Below, one piece after another: positions 55,117 through 63,989 of a stretch of 64,000 nucleotides of DNA (its first letter is position 1; every line of letters begins with the position of its first letter). Origin of the DNA: Actinomadura rifamycini DSM 43936 (lineage in GTDB: Bacteria > Actinomycetota > Actinomycetes > Streptosporangiales > Streptosporangiaceae). The notes under the pieces were generated by a model, which was not told the DNA's origin, did no database searches, and saw nothing but the letters and a program-made list of their open reading frames with translations. The stretch is taken from assembly GCF_000425065.1 (NCBI RefSeq), contig NZ_AULB01000009.1, positions 1-64,000 of the forward strand. The letters are read 5' to 3'. The translations under genes were made by a program, and so were the position numbers.

Positions 55117-56208
55117 ATGTCCCGGAGGACGGTCCACTGGAAGCGCCGCGCGGCGGTGGTCGTGGCGGCGGTGGTGGCTGTCTCGGCCACCGCGGGCGCG
55201 TCACCGGCGGCAGGTGACCGGCGGGACCCGGCGGGCCCCACCGGGGCCGCCGAAGCGGCGGGCGGTGCGGTCGTCGTCGGCGAGAAGCGGATCGGCCCGC
55301 GGGTCGTCGACCTGACCGTCCGGTCGCCCGCGCTGGGCGGCACCGGCCGGGTCCGGCTGCTGACCCCGGACGGGTGGGACGGCCGCCGCCCCGGCGACCG
55401 CTGGCCGGTGCTGTACCTGCTGGCCGGAGGGGACGGCGACTACGGCACCTTCACCCGCGAGTACCGCCTCCAGGACGTTCCCGAGCTGCGCGACACCCTC
55501 GTCGTGATGCCGGAGATGCCGTTCTTCGGCTTCTACAGCGACTGGTGGAACGGCGGCGGGGGCGGGGCGCCCGGAGTGCAGGCCTTCCACCTGGACGAGG
55601 TGCGGCCGCTGCTCGAGCGCGACTACGGCGCCGGCGCGCGCCGCGCCGTCGCGGGGGAGTCCCAGGGCGGCTACGGGGCGGTCAAGTACGCGGCGCTGCG
55701 CCCCGGGATGTTCCGCGCCGCGGCGAGCTACAGCGGGTTCCTCAACCCGCTCAAGTACCCCGAGGCGGTCATCGGCGGGGCGGAGTTCGTCGGCATCGAC
55801 TGGCGCAGGATCTGGGGCGACCCGGTCGAGCAGCGCCGCATCTGGGAGCGGAACGACCCCTACCACCTGGCCGAGCGGCTGCGGGGCACGCCCGTCTACA
55901 TCGCGAGCGGCGACGGCACCCGCGGTGAGCTGGACCAGGACGCCGAACCCGATCCGGTGATCCCCGGCCTGCAGGACCTCGCCGTCCTGTTCCCGACGGA
56001 GGTCGTCTCGCTGACCGAGGCGGTCATGGGCGACGAGTCCCGCGCGGTGGCGTACCGCCTCCGCGAGGTCGGGGCCCCGGTCACCGCGCACTTCTACCGG
56101 GGCACCCACGACCCGCGGTACTGGAAGCGCGAACTGCTCGCCTCCCTGCCGATGCTGCTCGAGCGGCTCGGCGGGCCGCACCGGCCGGACGGGGACGCCC
56201 GGCCCTGA
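55117..56208 (+). CDS. secreted esterase-D/antigen-85-like alpha/beta hydrolase
   Basis: About 363 residues. A signal peptide (RRAAVVVAAVVAVSATAGASPAAG) precedes an esterase fold with VLYLLAGGDGDYGTFT, DTLVVMPEMPF, nucleophile elbow AGESQGGYGAVKYA, an Asp near ASGDGTRGELDQD and a His in YRGTHDPRYWKREL. This layout is shared by mycolyltransferase-like and carbohydrate esterases. AGGAGG precedes the ATG pair at 55114/55117; 55117 has the better spacing. No partner gene is adjacent. Confidence 0.87.
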   Translation: MSRRTVHWKRRAAVVVAAVVAVSATAGASPAAGDRRDPAGPTGAAEAAGGAVVVGEKRIGPRVVDLTVRSPALGGTGRVRLLTPDGWDGRRPGDRWPVLYLLAGGDGDYGTFTREYRLQDVPELRDTLVVMPEMPFFGFYSDWWNGGGGGAPGVQAFHLDEVRPLLERDYGAGARRAVAGESQGGYGAVKYAALRPGMFRAAASYSGFLNPLKYPEAVIGGAEFVGIDWRRIWGDPVEQRRIWERNDPYHLAERLRGTPVYIASGDGTRGELDQDAEPDPVIPGLQDLAVLFPTEVVSLTEAVMGDESRAVAYRLREVGAPVTAHFYRGTHDPRYWKRELLASLPMLLERLGGPHRPDGDARP

Positions 56209-56245
56209 GCAGCGGGGCCGTCCGGGGCGAACCGCGTCGGAGCGG

Positions 56246-57055
56246 TCACCGGCGCGGGAAGTCCTTCCGTTTGATCTTGGCGCGGCGGCCGTCGGGGTGG
56301 TGGAAGACGATGCCCTCGGCGAGATGCCCGGGCGCGAACCGGCTCTCCAGCTCGGTGAGGAAGTCCCGCAGCTCCCCGTAGCTGCGCGGCACCTCCTCGT
56401 AGGTCGGCACGTGCAGGTCGAACGGGACGCACCGGTGCTCTTCGAGGTTCAGCGGGTTGCCCTGGATGCGGGGGCCGAGCGCCTCGCAGGAGTGCTCGCC
56501 GTCCGGCCACCCGGAGACGTCGGTGTTGCGGGCCGCCTCCAGCGTCCACTTGTCCTCGGGGGCGTCTTCCGCGGTGTCGACGTACCAGCCGTCCACGATG
56601 CCCTGCTGCTTCTGCGCCTTGCTCGGATTGCGCCGCTTCTCCACCCGGACGATCCGGCCCGCGCGCACCGTGAGCCGGACGTTGGTGCCGTCCAGCTTCT
56701 CGGTCCCCACCCCGTGGCCGTCGAAGACCCACGCGCATTCGGGCCGGGGGCTGTCGACCACCCGGAAGCGGTCATCGCGTTCGAAGAGCGTGGGGATCTT
56801 CTCCATCACTTGCCTTCCCTTCCGGACCTGGCCGAGCAGTTCCTCATGAGTGATGGCTCCGCCGGCCAGACCGCCGGCCAGGGCCCGGATCAGGTCGGCG
56901 ACCGGCACCCCGGCGTCGACGGCGACGTGCTTCAGCGCCCTCTTCTCCTCGGGGGACACCCAGGCGACCAGCCGGGACCAGCCCTCGGGGGGCGTCCATC
57001 GCGCCAGGCTGTTCGGGTCCTTCCGCGGACGTCCACGACCTCTGGCCGTACTCAT
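56246..57055 (-). CDS. RNA ligase-family protein with an N-terminal helical extension
   Basis: A 269-residue frame. Residues 84-269 are an ATP-dependent RNA ligase-like nucleotidyltransferase: motif I GTEKLDGTNVRL (Lys120), motif IV AEGIVFHHPDG and motif V AKIKRKDF. Residues 1-80 (GRPRKDPNSLARWTPPEGW then VSPEEKRALKHVAVDAGVPVADLIRALAGG) look like a ribbon-helix-helix or plasmid-copy-control-like helical domain. ATG 57055 has no Shine-Dalgarno. ATG 56806, at residue 84, is preceded by GGAAGG at proper spacing, so a ligase-only product of 186 residues is also plausible. Divergent, 118 bp apart, from a DUF4132 gene. Confidence 0.8.
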   Translation of the reverse strand: MSTARGRGRPRKDPNSLARWTPPEGWSRLVAWVSPEEKRALKHVAVDAGVPVADLIRALAGGLAGGAITHEELLGQVRKGRQVMEKIPTLFERDDRFRVVDSPRPECAWVFDGHGVGTEKLDGTNVRLTVRAGRIVRVEKRRNPSKAQKQQGIVDGWYVDTAEDAPEDKWTLEAARNTDVSGWPDGEHSCEALGPRIQGNPLNLEEHRCVPFDLHVPTYEEVPRSYGELRDFLTELESRFAPGHLAEGIVFHHPDGRRAKIKRKDFPRR

Positions 57056-57173
57056 GGGAGGACGGTAAGGCCGAGAAATTCGACTCCGTCCCGGTCCGTC
57101 GGCCGGCGCCGATGCGGGACGCGTTCGCGTGTTCGCGTGGAACCGGCGGAGAGCGGGGTCCGTCTGTTCGATC

Positions 57174-59378
57174 ATGAATTTCCCGAACCTCCCCGAAGCC
57201 GCCGCCGACTCCCTGCCCCGCGTGCTCGTCGCGCCCGCCTGGACCCGCGCGTCCGAGATCTCCGCACCCGTCACCGTCCCGGGCCTGACGGCCCCCGACG
57301 AGGTCGCGATCCACTGGCCGGACGGCGCGCACGCGGCTTGGGCCGAGGCCGACATCAAGGAGTGGGCCGGTTTGTACGGTGTCAAGCCGGACTGGGACGA
57401 CATCTGGCTTCCGGGCGACTGGCGCACCAGCGGGATCGTCCTTCCCCTGGTGTTCGCGCAGGCTCCCCTGGAGGTGGCGGAGCCGCTGCTCGCCCGGTGG
57501 GAGACCACCGACACGCACCGGGTCGGCAACGCGATCAAGCGGACGGTGGCCCGGTTCGGAACGCGGGTTTACCCGCACCTGCTGCCGGGCGCCCGGGGCA
57601 ACGCCCGCTCCTACGGCGAGTTCCTCCTGCCGTTCCTCAGCGCCGAGGTCGCCGCGCTCATGGCGGACTGGTTCGTCCGGACCAAGTCAATGCGCAAGGT
57701 CGCGGCCACATGGCTGGAATGGCACGGCACGGGCGCCGCGCGGCTGCTGGTGCCCGCCGCGCTCGGCGCGGCGGGCCCGGCCCGGCAGGCGGCCGAGGCC
57801 GCGCTGCGGCACGTCGCCGCCGTCCACGGCGCGGAGGCGGTGCTGGCCGCCGCTCGCGAGTACGGCGACCGGGCCGCCGCCGCGCTGGAGGGGTTCGTGG
57901 CCACCGACCCCCTCGACGTGGTCCCGCCGACCGTGCCCGAGACGCCCGACTGGCTCGACGCCGCCGCGCTCCCGCCCGTCCTGCTGCGCGACCGGAGCGC
58001 CCGCCTGCCGGACGGCTCGGTCGCGCATGTGCTCACGATCCTGGCCCTGTCGCCGCTCGACGCGCCGTACCCGGGGCTGCGGGTCGTCCGCGAGACCTGC
58101 GATCCGGCGTCGCTGGCCGCGTTCTCCCGGGCGGTGTTCCAGGCGTGGCTGGCGAACGGGATGCCGGCGCGGACGAACTGGGCGTTCGTCCAGCTCGGCC
58201 TGCTCGGCGACGACGACGCCGCGCGCGACCTCACCCCGCTCCTGCGCAAGTGGCCGGGCGAGGGCGGGCACGCCCGCGCCGTCATCGGCCTGGACGTGCT
58301 CGCCGCCATCGGCACCGACACCGCGCTGACCTGCCTCAACCAGATCGCGCAGCGGGTCCGGTACAAGGGGCTGAAGGCGCAGGCCCGGGAGCGGATCGAC
58401 CGGATCGCCGAGCAGCGCGGCCTCACCGCCGACCAGCTGGCCGACCGGCTCGTTCCCACGCTCGACCTGGACGAGGACGGCGCCCTCACCCTCGACTACG
58501 GGCCCCGCGCGTTCGCGATCGTCTTCGACGAGACGCTCAAGCCGCAGGTCACCGACCAGGCGGGCAAGCTCCGCAAGTCCCTGCCCAAGCCGGGAGCGAA
58601 GGACGATCCCGAGCTCGCGCCCGCCGCCTACCAGCGGTTCTCGCGGTTGAGGAAGGACGCCCGCACCGTCGCGTCCGACCTGGTCCACCGGCTCGAACGC
58701 GCCATGGTCGACCGGCGCCGGTGGAGCGCGGACGAGTTCACCGACCAGTTCGTCCGGCATCCGCTGACGCGGCACCTCGCCCGCCGGCTGGTCTGGCTCG
58801 CCGTCACCGACGGCGACGCGCGCACGTTCCGGCTCGCCGAGGACCGCACCCTCGCGGACGCCGCCGACGACGCGTTCGTCCTGCCCGGCGGCGCCCGGAT
58901 CGGCATCGCGCACCCCCTCGACCTGGGCGGCGAGGCCGCGGTCTGGGGCCAGGTCTTCGCCGACTACGAGATCCTGCAGCCGTTCCCGCAGCTCGCCCGG
59001 GACGTCCACCGCCTCACCGACGCGGAGGCGAAGGGCTTCCGGCTCGAACGGTTCGAGGGCCTGACCGTCCCGACGCGGGTGATCCTCGGCCTGACGAACC
59101 GGGGGTGGGAGCGCGGCGACCCGCAGGACGCGGGCATCGAGCACGCCTTCCTGCGCCCCCTGCCCGGCGACCGGTACGCGCTGCTCCACCTCGACCCCGG
59201 CTTCGTCGCGGCCGAGACGCACGCGTTCGACGAGCACACGCTCGTGCACGTCTTCGTATCGGACGACCGGTTCGGGTCGGTGTTCGGAGGCGAAGCCCGG
59301 CTCGGCGACCTCGACGAGGTCACGGCGTCCGAGCTGCTCCGCGACCTGGCCGTCCTGCGGGACGCCGCCGAGTCCTGA
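57174..59378 (+). CDS. DUF4132 domain-containing protein
   Basis: A 734-residue soluble protein. An N-terminal and central helical-repeat region (HEAT-like, with Ala/Leu-rich pairs) precedes the DUF4132 core at about 470-640: HPLTRHLARRLVWLAV, RIGIAHPLDLGG, QVFADYEILQPFPQLARDVHRL. Relatives include E. coli YehI/MolR-type proteins found near MoxR ATPases; the biochemical role is not known. ATG 57174 is the first in the conserved frame. A GTTCGCGT direct repeat lies at 57123-57138 in the shared promoter with the RNA ligase gene. Confidence 0.8.
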   Translation: MNFPNLPEAAADSLPRVLVAPAWTRASEISAPVTVPGLTAPDEVAIHWPDGAHAAWAEADIKEWAGLYGVKPDWDDIWLPGDWRTSGIVLPLVFAQAPLEVAEPLLARWETTDTHRVGNAIKRTVARFGTRVYPHLLPGARGNARSYGEFLLPFLSAEVAALMADWFVRTKSMRKVAATWLEWHGTGAARLLVPAALGAAGPARQAAEAALRHVAAVHGAEAVLAAAREYGDRAAAALEGFVATDPLDVVPPTVPETPDWLDAAALPPVLLRDRSARLPDGSVAHVLTILALSPLDAPYPGLRVVRETCDPASLAAFSRAVFQAWLANGMPARTNWAFVQLGLLGDDDAARDLTPLLRKWPGEGGHARAVIGLDVLAAIGTDTALTCLNQIAQRVRYKGLKAQARERIDRIAEQRGLTADQLADRLVPTLDLDEDGALTLDYGPRAFAIVFDETLKPQVTDQAGKLRKSLPKPGAKDDPELAPAAYQRFSRLRKDARTVASDLVHRLERAMVDRRRWSADEFTDQFVRHPLTRHLARRLVWLAVTDGDARTFRLAEDRTLADAADDAFVLPGGARIGIAHPLDLGGEAAVWGQVFADYEILQPFPQLARDVHRLTDAEAKGFRLERFEGLTVPTRVILGLTNRGWERGDPQDAGIEHAFLRPLPGDRYALLHLDPGFVAAETHAFDEHTLVHVFVSDDRFGSVFGGEARLGDLDEVTASELLRDLAVLRDAAES

Positions 59379-59504
59379 GACGACGCCCGCACCGGAGCGG
59401 TTTCCGCGCACAGCCGGAAGGAGGGCACGGACGAGCAGACGTCCCGCTCGCCTCACCATGTCGGCGAGGGCGCCGTCATCGCTTCGCGGATCGGTATCGG
59501 CGTC

Positions 59505-59861
59505 TCAGGCGGCCGGTGCGGCGCGCAGGAACCGGGAGTCGAGCCCGGTGATGCGCAGAAGCCGGGCCACGCCCGGACGGGGCCGGGTCACGGTGACGGT
59601 GCCGCCGCATGTTTCGGCCAGCGCCCCGGCCATTTCGAGGGCCGCCAGCCCGGCCGAGTCGCAGAAGCCCAGTCCGGACGCGTCGATCACCACGTTCGGC
59701 CGGCGCGTGGTGATCACCTCGGCCAGGGCCGCGGCGAAGTGCCGGGCGGTGGCCAGGTCGAGGTGCCCGGTCACGCGCATCAGCGTCGACGCGGACGAGA
59801 CGGCCTCCACGGTGGCGGCCACTTCGTGGCGCGTCTCCTCGGCCGCTCGGTTCGGTCGCAT
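59505..59861 (-). CDS. STAS-domain anti-sigma factor antagonist
   Basis: A 118-residue SpoIIAA/RsbV-like protein. The STAS fold is complete: LMRVTGHLDLATARHF, RPNVVIDASGLGFCDSAGLAALEMA with the regulatory Ser69, and a C-terminal ARLLRITGLD. Such proteins release sigma factors from anti-sigma kinases when unphosphorylated. ATG 59861 follows AAGGAC. A DevR-type box lies about 110 bp upstream, suggesting a hypoxia link. No anti-sigma kinase is adjacent. Confidence 0.9.
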   Translation of the reverse strand: MRPNRAAEETRHEVAATVEAVSSASTLMRVTGHLDLATARHFAAALAEVITTRRPNVVIDASGLGFCDSAGLAALEMAGALAETCGGTVTVTRPRPGVARLLRITGLDSRFLRAAPAA

Positions 59862-59962
59862 GTATCAGTCCTTAGTCGTCGGCATCGCGGGTGACCGCGT
59901 TCGGTACGCGGACGACCGCGTCGTCGTCACTCTTCGAGCCTCGCAGCTCCCGCCGGAGGGGG

Positions 59963-59982
59963 TCAGGGACAAAGGTCCCCAC
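59963..59982. promoter_or_regulatory. DevR/DosR-type box upstream of the STAS gene
   Basis: Core GGGACAAAGGTCCC (59966-59979) matches the DosR core at 12 of 14 positions, as good as the box at 281-300. It is centred about 111 bp upstream of the STAS start and 43 bp beyond the 3' end of the CoA-transferase gene, so it can only serve the STAS gene or a small RNA. Confidence 0.65.
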
Positions 59983-60021
59983 CGGGCCGTCCGATCGGCC
60001 TCCGGTCGACGGGTCCCCCGG

Positions 60022-61254
60022 TCAGCGGAGCGGGAAGCCGAGGAGGCGGCCCTCGCGGCGCAGCTCGTCGCGGGCGTCGGGGTGGGCGACGTTGTCGACG
60101 ATCTGCTGCGCCTGGGCCGCGGCGTCGTTGCCCCAGATGGTGGCGGTGCCCTGCTCGCTGACGATGTAGCTGTGCTGGAAGGACGTGACCGGCCCGGCCA
60201 GCCGCGGGACGACGGTGGAGACGTCGGCGCGGGGATGCCAGGACGGCAGGGCGATGACGGCGCGGCCGCCGGGGGAGTGCAGCGCGCCGACCACGAAGTC
60301 GGTCTGGCCGCCGAATCCGGAGTAGACGGCGCCCCGCACCCGGCCCGCGTTGGCCTGGGCGAACAGGTCGACCTGGAGGGCGGAGTTCACGGAGACCAGC
60401 CGGGGCCGCCGGGCGATGAGCCCGGGGTCGTTGGTCTTCTCCGTGCGCAGCATCCGGATGCGTTCGTTGCGGTCGGCCCAGTCGTAGAGCTCCTGCCCGC
60501 CGAACGCGAACGAGGCCGTGATCGGCGCGGCGGGGTCGAGGGCGCCGGCCCGCTCCAGGTCGAGGACCCCGTCGCTGAACATCTCCGACCAGATCGCGAG
60601 CCCGCGCCGCCGGTGGAGCGCCGCGAGGACGGCGTCGGGAACGCCGCCGATGCCCAGCTGGAGCGTGGCGTGCTCGGGGACGAGCCCGGCCACCCGGGCG
60701 CCGATCTCCAGGGAGGCGTCGCCGGGCGGGCGCGGCGCGGGCGCGGCGAGCGGCTCGTCGCACTCGATCGCGAAGTCGATCTCGTCCAGCGGCATCACCG
60801 CGTCGCCGTAGGTGTACGGCATCCGGGCGTTGACCTGGGCGACGACCAGGCCGCCGCGGGCCCGCACGGCCTCGATCGCGGCGGGCAGGACGTTCACCTC
60901 GATGCCCAGCGAGACCGTCCCGTCCACCGGCCCGGACGTCTGGACGAGCACGACGTCGGGCGGCAGGGCGCCCTTGAGCAGGTTCGGCACGAGCGAGAGC
61001 CGGGAGGGGAAGTAGCGGAGGCCGGGGCGCCCGCGCATCCCGGCGCCCACGAACGGCGTCTCCAGGACCACGCCGTCGCGGTCGGGGACGCCCGGCTGGG
61101 CGTTGAGCATGAACAGCCGGTACTCCGCGAGGGCCGCGTCGACCGCGGCCAGCGCCCGCCACGGCGTCGCGAAGTTGCCGCCGGCCACCACGCGCGGGAC
61201 GCCGGGCACCCCGCCCAGCACGGCGGCGAGATCGTCCTCCGAGACCACCCGCAT
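60022..61254 (-). CDS. acetyl-CoA hydrolase/4-hydroxybutyrate CoA-transferase family
   Basis: A 410-residue class I CoA-transferase-fold enzyme. Two Rossmann-like halves are visible: ETPFVGAGMRGRPGLRYFPSRLSLVP with VLVQTSGPVDGTVSLGIEVN, and LQLGIGGVPDAVLAAL with SEMFSDGVLDL and GQTDFVVGALHSPGGRAVIAL. The catalytic Glu is expected in the GxIEVN/SLGIEVN region. GGAGGGG precedes ATG 61254. It moves CoA between short acids or hydrolyses acetyl-CoA; the exact substrate is open. Confidence 0.87.
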   Translation of the reverse strand: MRVVSEDDLAAVLGGVPGVPRVVAGGNFATPWRALAAVDAALAEYRLFMLNAQPGVPDRDGVVLETPFVGAGMRGRPGLRYFPSRLSLVPNLLKGALPPDVVLVQTSGPVDGTVSLGIEVNVLPAAIEAVRARGGLVVAQVNARMPYTYGDAVMPLDEIDFAIECDEPLAAPAPRPPGDASLEIGARVAGLVPEHATLQLGIGGVPDAVLAALHRRRGLAIWSEMFSDGVLDLERAGALDPAAPITASFAFGGQELYDWADRNERIRMLRTEKTNDPGLIARRPRLVSVNSALQVDLFAQANAGRVRGAVYSGFGGQTDFVVGALHSPGGRAVIALPSWHPRADVSTVVPRLAGPVTSFQHSYIVSEQGTATIWGNDAAAQAQQIVDNVAHPDARDELRREGRLLGFPLR

Positions 61255-61333
61255 CCCGGCCCCCTCCGAGTCGTCCCTCCGATCATCGCACCGCCGGCGG
61301 CCCGGAGAGATCCGGGTGCCGGCGTGCGGCCGG

Positions 61334-62119
61334 TCAGGGCCGGTGGTCCGCGAAGCGCGGGAAGTGCTCGTCGGGCAGCGGGTCTCCCGCGCTCAGGCCG
61401 AGCGGGTCGGTGACGGGGTGCGCGGGTCCGGCCGCGAGGGTCAGGTCGGCGTCCGCGTAGATGACGACGTGGGCGATGCGGGGGTCGTCGGTGAGGTTGG
61501 GCGTGGCGCTGTGCGCGAGCCGGGAGTCGTGGAAGGTGCAGTCGCCCGCCCGCAGCGGGACGGTGACGCGGCGCTCCCACGCCAGCTCGGGCGCGACGGC
61601 GAACATGTCGGCGCGGTCGGACAGATCTTGCGGCCGGAGCCCGTCCAGGCGCTGCGAACCGGGGATGAACGTCATGCAGCCGCGCTCGACCGGGACGTCC
61701 ACCAGCGCCACCCAGGCCGAGAGCGCGTGGCGGGAACCGGCGTGGGGCCAGTACGGCTGGTCCTGGTGGAACTCGGTGGCGGCTCCGTTGTGCGGGTCCT
61801 TGATCAGGAGCTGGTCGTGCCACAACCGCAGCGGGACCCCCGCCAGCCGGGTCGCGACGGCCGCCAGATCCGGGTGCAGGGTGAGCTCGCGCAGTGTCGC
61901 GTCCTGACGCCACAGCTGGAGCAGCTGCGTGAAGATCTTCCCCTCGTGGTTGTCGCGGACGGTGTGCCGCACCGCCAGCGCGGCCTCGGCGAACCTGTCG
62001 GCGTCGGCCCGGGAGAGCACCCCGGGCAGGTGGACGAAACCATCACGACGGTAAGCGGAGACGGCCTCCTCGGAAAGGTTCTCCGGCGTCGTTCGGGGAC
62101 GTGCGGTTCCAGCGTTCAT
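61334..62119 (-). CDS. phytanoyl-CoA dioxygenase (PhyH)-family Fe(II)/2-oxoglutarate oxygenase
   Basis: A 261-residue double-stranded beta-helix oxygenase. The iron triad is His and Asp in TEFHQDQPYWPH and the distal His in SRLAHSATPN; a following Arg (DDPRIAHVVIYAD) should bind 2-oxoglutarate. The N-terminus YRRDGFVHLPGVLS is typical of PhyH. ATG 62119 is preceded by GAGGCGAGGAAGACG. Divergent from an AraC regulator that probably controls it. Substrate unknown; the family hydroxylates many small molecules. Confidence 0.9.
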   Translation of the reverse strand: MNAGTARPRTTPENLSEEAVSAYRRDGFVHLPGVLSRADADRFAEAALAVRHTVRDNHEGKIFTQLLQLWRQDATLRELTLHPDLAAVATRLAGVPLRLWHDQLLIKDPHNGAATEFHQDQPYWPHAGSRHALSAWVALVDVPVERGCMTFIPGSQRLDGLRPQDLSDRADMFAVAPELAWERRVTVPLRAGDCTFHDSRLAHSATPNLTDDPRIAHVVIYADADLTLAAGPAHPVTDPLGLSAGDPLPDEHFPRFADHRP

Positions 62120-62246
62120 GCTCGTCTTCCTCGCCTCGTGGGGGATCTCTTGCGGCAACGATCGCCTTGGGACCGCCGACCCGGCTAGCACACGAGCCAG
62201 GCACCTGTAGCACAATCTTGACGAGAACCTCGTGAAGGGAGCTTCC

Positions 62247-63080
62247 GTGCACCGCGTACGGCGAGCGGAGGTCTTCCCGCCGGACGGGCCGCCCATCATC
62301 GCCGAGCGGTACGAGCTGAGCAGCGGGACCTCCGCCCACAGCCACGACTTCATCGAGCTGGCCGTGGTGACCGGCGGAACCGCGACGCATCTCTCGTCCG
62401 CCGGCGAGCGGGAGCTGCACCGCGGCTCGGTGACGATGCTGCGGCCGGGGGACTGGCACGGCTACCGGGACTGCCGCCGGCTGACCGTCCACAACCTGTA
62501 CGTCGGGCCCGAGGTGTTCCGGCGGGAACTGGCCTGGCTGCGCGCCGACCCGCGGCTCGGCCCGGCCCTGCACGGCGCCGGGCACGCGCTCCGGCTCGAC
62601 CCCGCCATGCTGAACGCCGTCGAGGCGGCCCTGGCGGCGATCAGCGACCGGCCCCCGCCGACGACCGATCACGCCGTGCGGGTGGGGGCGCTGCTCTGCC
62701 TGCTGGGCGGCATGGCGCCGTCCCTTCCCGCCGCCCCCGCCAGGCGGGCGCATCCGGCGGTGCCGGCCGCGGCGCGGCTGCTGGAGGACGACGTCCAGCA
62801 CGCCTGGACCCTGGACGAACTGGCGAGCGCGGTGAACGTGTCGCCGCCCTACCTGGCCCGCCTGTTCACCGCGCACCTGGGCGTCCCGCCCATGACCTTC
62901 CTGGGGAGGCTGCGCGCCGAACGCGCCGCGGCGCTGCTCATCGAGACCGACCTGCCCGTCGCGGCGATCGGGAGGCTGGTGGGCTGGCACGACCCGAACT
63001 ACGCCAGCCGCCGTTTCCGGCGCTTCTTCGCCCTCGGCCCGGCCGCCTACCGGACCCGCTTCCGCCCCGGCGAGCACTGA
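62247..63080 (+). CDS. AraC-family regulator with cupin sensor domain
   Basis: About 277 residues. The N-terminal cupin (about 10-90: HSHDFIELAVVTGGTATH, VTMLRPGDWHGY) should sense a small molecule. The C-terminal double helix-turn-helix has WTLDELASAVNVSPPYLARLFTAHLG and a second helix pair ending VGWHDPNYASRRFRRFFALGPAAYR. GTG 62247 follows GAAGGGAG; GTG 62232 is an alternative. It shares a 127-bp promoter with the PhyH gene. Confidence 0.9.
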   Translation: MHRVRRAEVFPPDGPPIIAERYELSSGTSAHSHDFIELAVVTGGTATHLSSAGERELHRGSVTMLRPGDWHGYRDCRRLTVHNLYVGPEVFRRELAWLRADPRLGPALHGAGHALRLDPAMLNAVEAALAAISDRPPPTTDHAVRVGALLCLLGGMAPSLPAAPARRAHPAVPAAARLLEDDVQHAWTLDELASAVNVSPPYLARLFTAHLGVPPMTFLGRLRAERAAALLIETDLPVAAIGRLVGWHDPNYASRRFRRFFALGPAAYRTRFRPGEH

Positions 63081-63091
63081 CCGGCGTGCCC

Positions 63092-63952
63092 CTACGGCTC
63101 TCCGCGGAGGCCGGCCGCCGAGCGGACGAGCGCCGCGACCGCCCGGGAGCGGCTGCTCGGCGGCCACGCGATCACCGTGGTGACCCGCGGCGCGTCGACG
63201 ACCGGCACCGCGACGTGTTCGGGCCACTGCCAGGCCCGGCTGGAGGCGGGGATGACGAGCAGCGTCCTGCCGAGCGCGACGAGCTGGGCGAGCTGCGACT
63301 GCGTGCGCACCTCCGGTCCGGGCCCGTCCGGGTAGGTCCCGTCGAGCCGGGGCCAGCGGGCGATCGGCAGGCCCGGGACGTCCTGGACGTCCGCCAGCGC
63401 GAGCCGTTCGCGGGCCGCGAGCGGATGCGCCGCGGGGAGGATCGCGACCTGGCCTTCGACGCAGAGGTCCTCGGTGTCGAACCCGGCGAGGTCGTCGTAC
63501 GGGCGGTGCATGAGCGCCGCGTCGGCCCGCCCGTCCCGCAGCAGCCCCGCCTGCTCGCCGACCTCGCAGAGCAGGACCTCGACCGGCGCCGCGCCGGGGT
63601 CGGCGGCGACCGCGTCGAGGAGCCGTTGCAGCAGCGCGTGGGACGCCCCCGCCTTCGTCGCCAGCACCAGCGGCCGGCTCGGGTCCGCGGCCCGCCGCGT
63701 CCGGCGCGCGGCGGCGCCGACCGCGTCCAGGACCGCCCTCGCCTCGCGGAGCAGCACCTCGCCGGCGTCGGTGAGCGCCGCTCCCCGGCGGTTCCGGTCG
63801 AAGAGCCGGACGCCGAGCCGCTGCTCCAGCCGGCGGATCGCGCGGGAGAGCGGCGGCTGCGCGATCCCGAGCCGGTCGGCGGCGCGTCCGAAGTGCAGCT
63901 CCTCGGCGACGGCGACGAAGTAGCGGAGTTCGCGGGTCTCGAGATCGTGCAC
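63092..63952 (-). CDS. LysR-family regulator
   Basis: A 286-residue LysR. The winged helix-turn-helix is LRYFVAVAEELHFGRAADRLGIAQPPLSRAIRRLE (approximate residues 9-43), with a normal effector-binding domain after it. It is tail-to-tail with the AraC gene, 11 bp apart. An operator of the LysR type lies 19-37 bp upstream of its start, next to the right window edge; the divergent target gene is outside the window. Confidence 0.93.
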   Translation of the reverse strand: MHDLETRELRYFVAVAEELHFGRAADRLGIAQPPLSRAIRRLEQRLGVRLFDRNRRGAALTDAGEVLLREARAVLDAVGAAARRTRRAADPSRPLVLATKAGASHALLQRLLDAVAADPGAAPVEVLLCEVGEQAGLLRDGRADAALMHRPYDDLAGFDTEDLCVEGQVAILPAAHPLAARERLALADVQDVPGLPIARWPRLDGTYPDGPGPEVRTQSQLAQLVALGRTLLVIPASSRAWQWPEHVAVPVVDAPRVTTVIAWPPSSRSRAVAALVRSAAGLRGEP

Positions 63953-63970
63953 GGACCGAGCCTACCCGCC

Positions 63971-63989
63971 TGATACCCGGCGGGTATCA
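63971..63989. promoter_or_regulatory. LysR-type operator
   Basis: TGATACCCG, one central base, CGGGTATCA: a perfect 19-bp palindrome containing ATAC-N7-GTAT and the classical T-N11-A layout. Probably the regulator's own binding site, shared with an unseen divergent gene. Confidence 0.75.
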
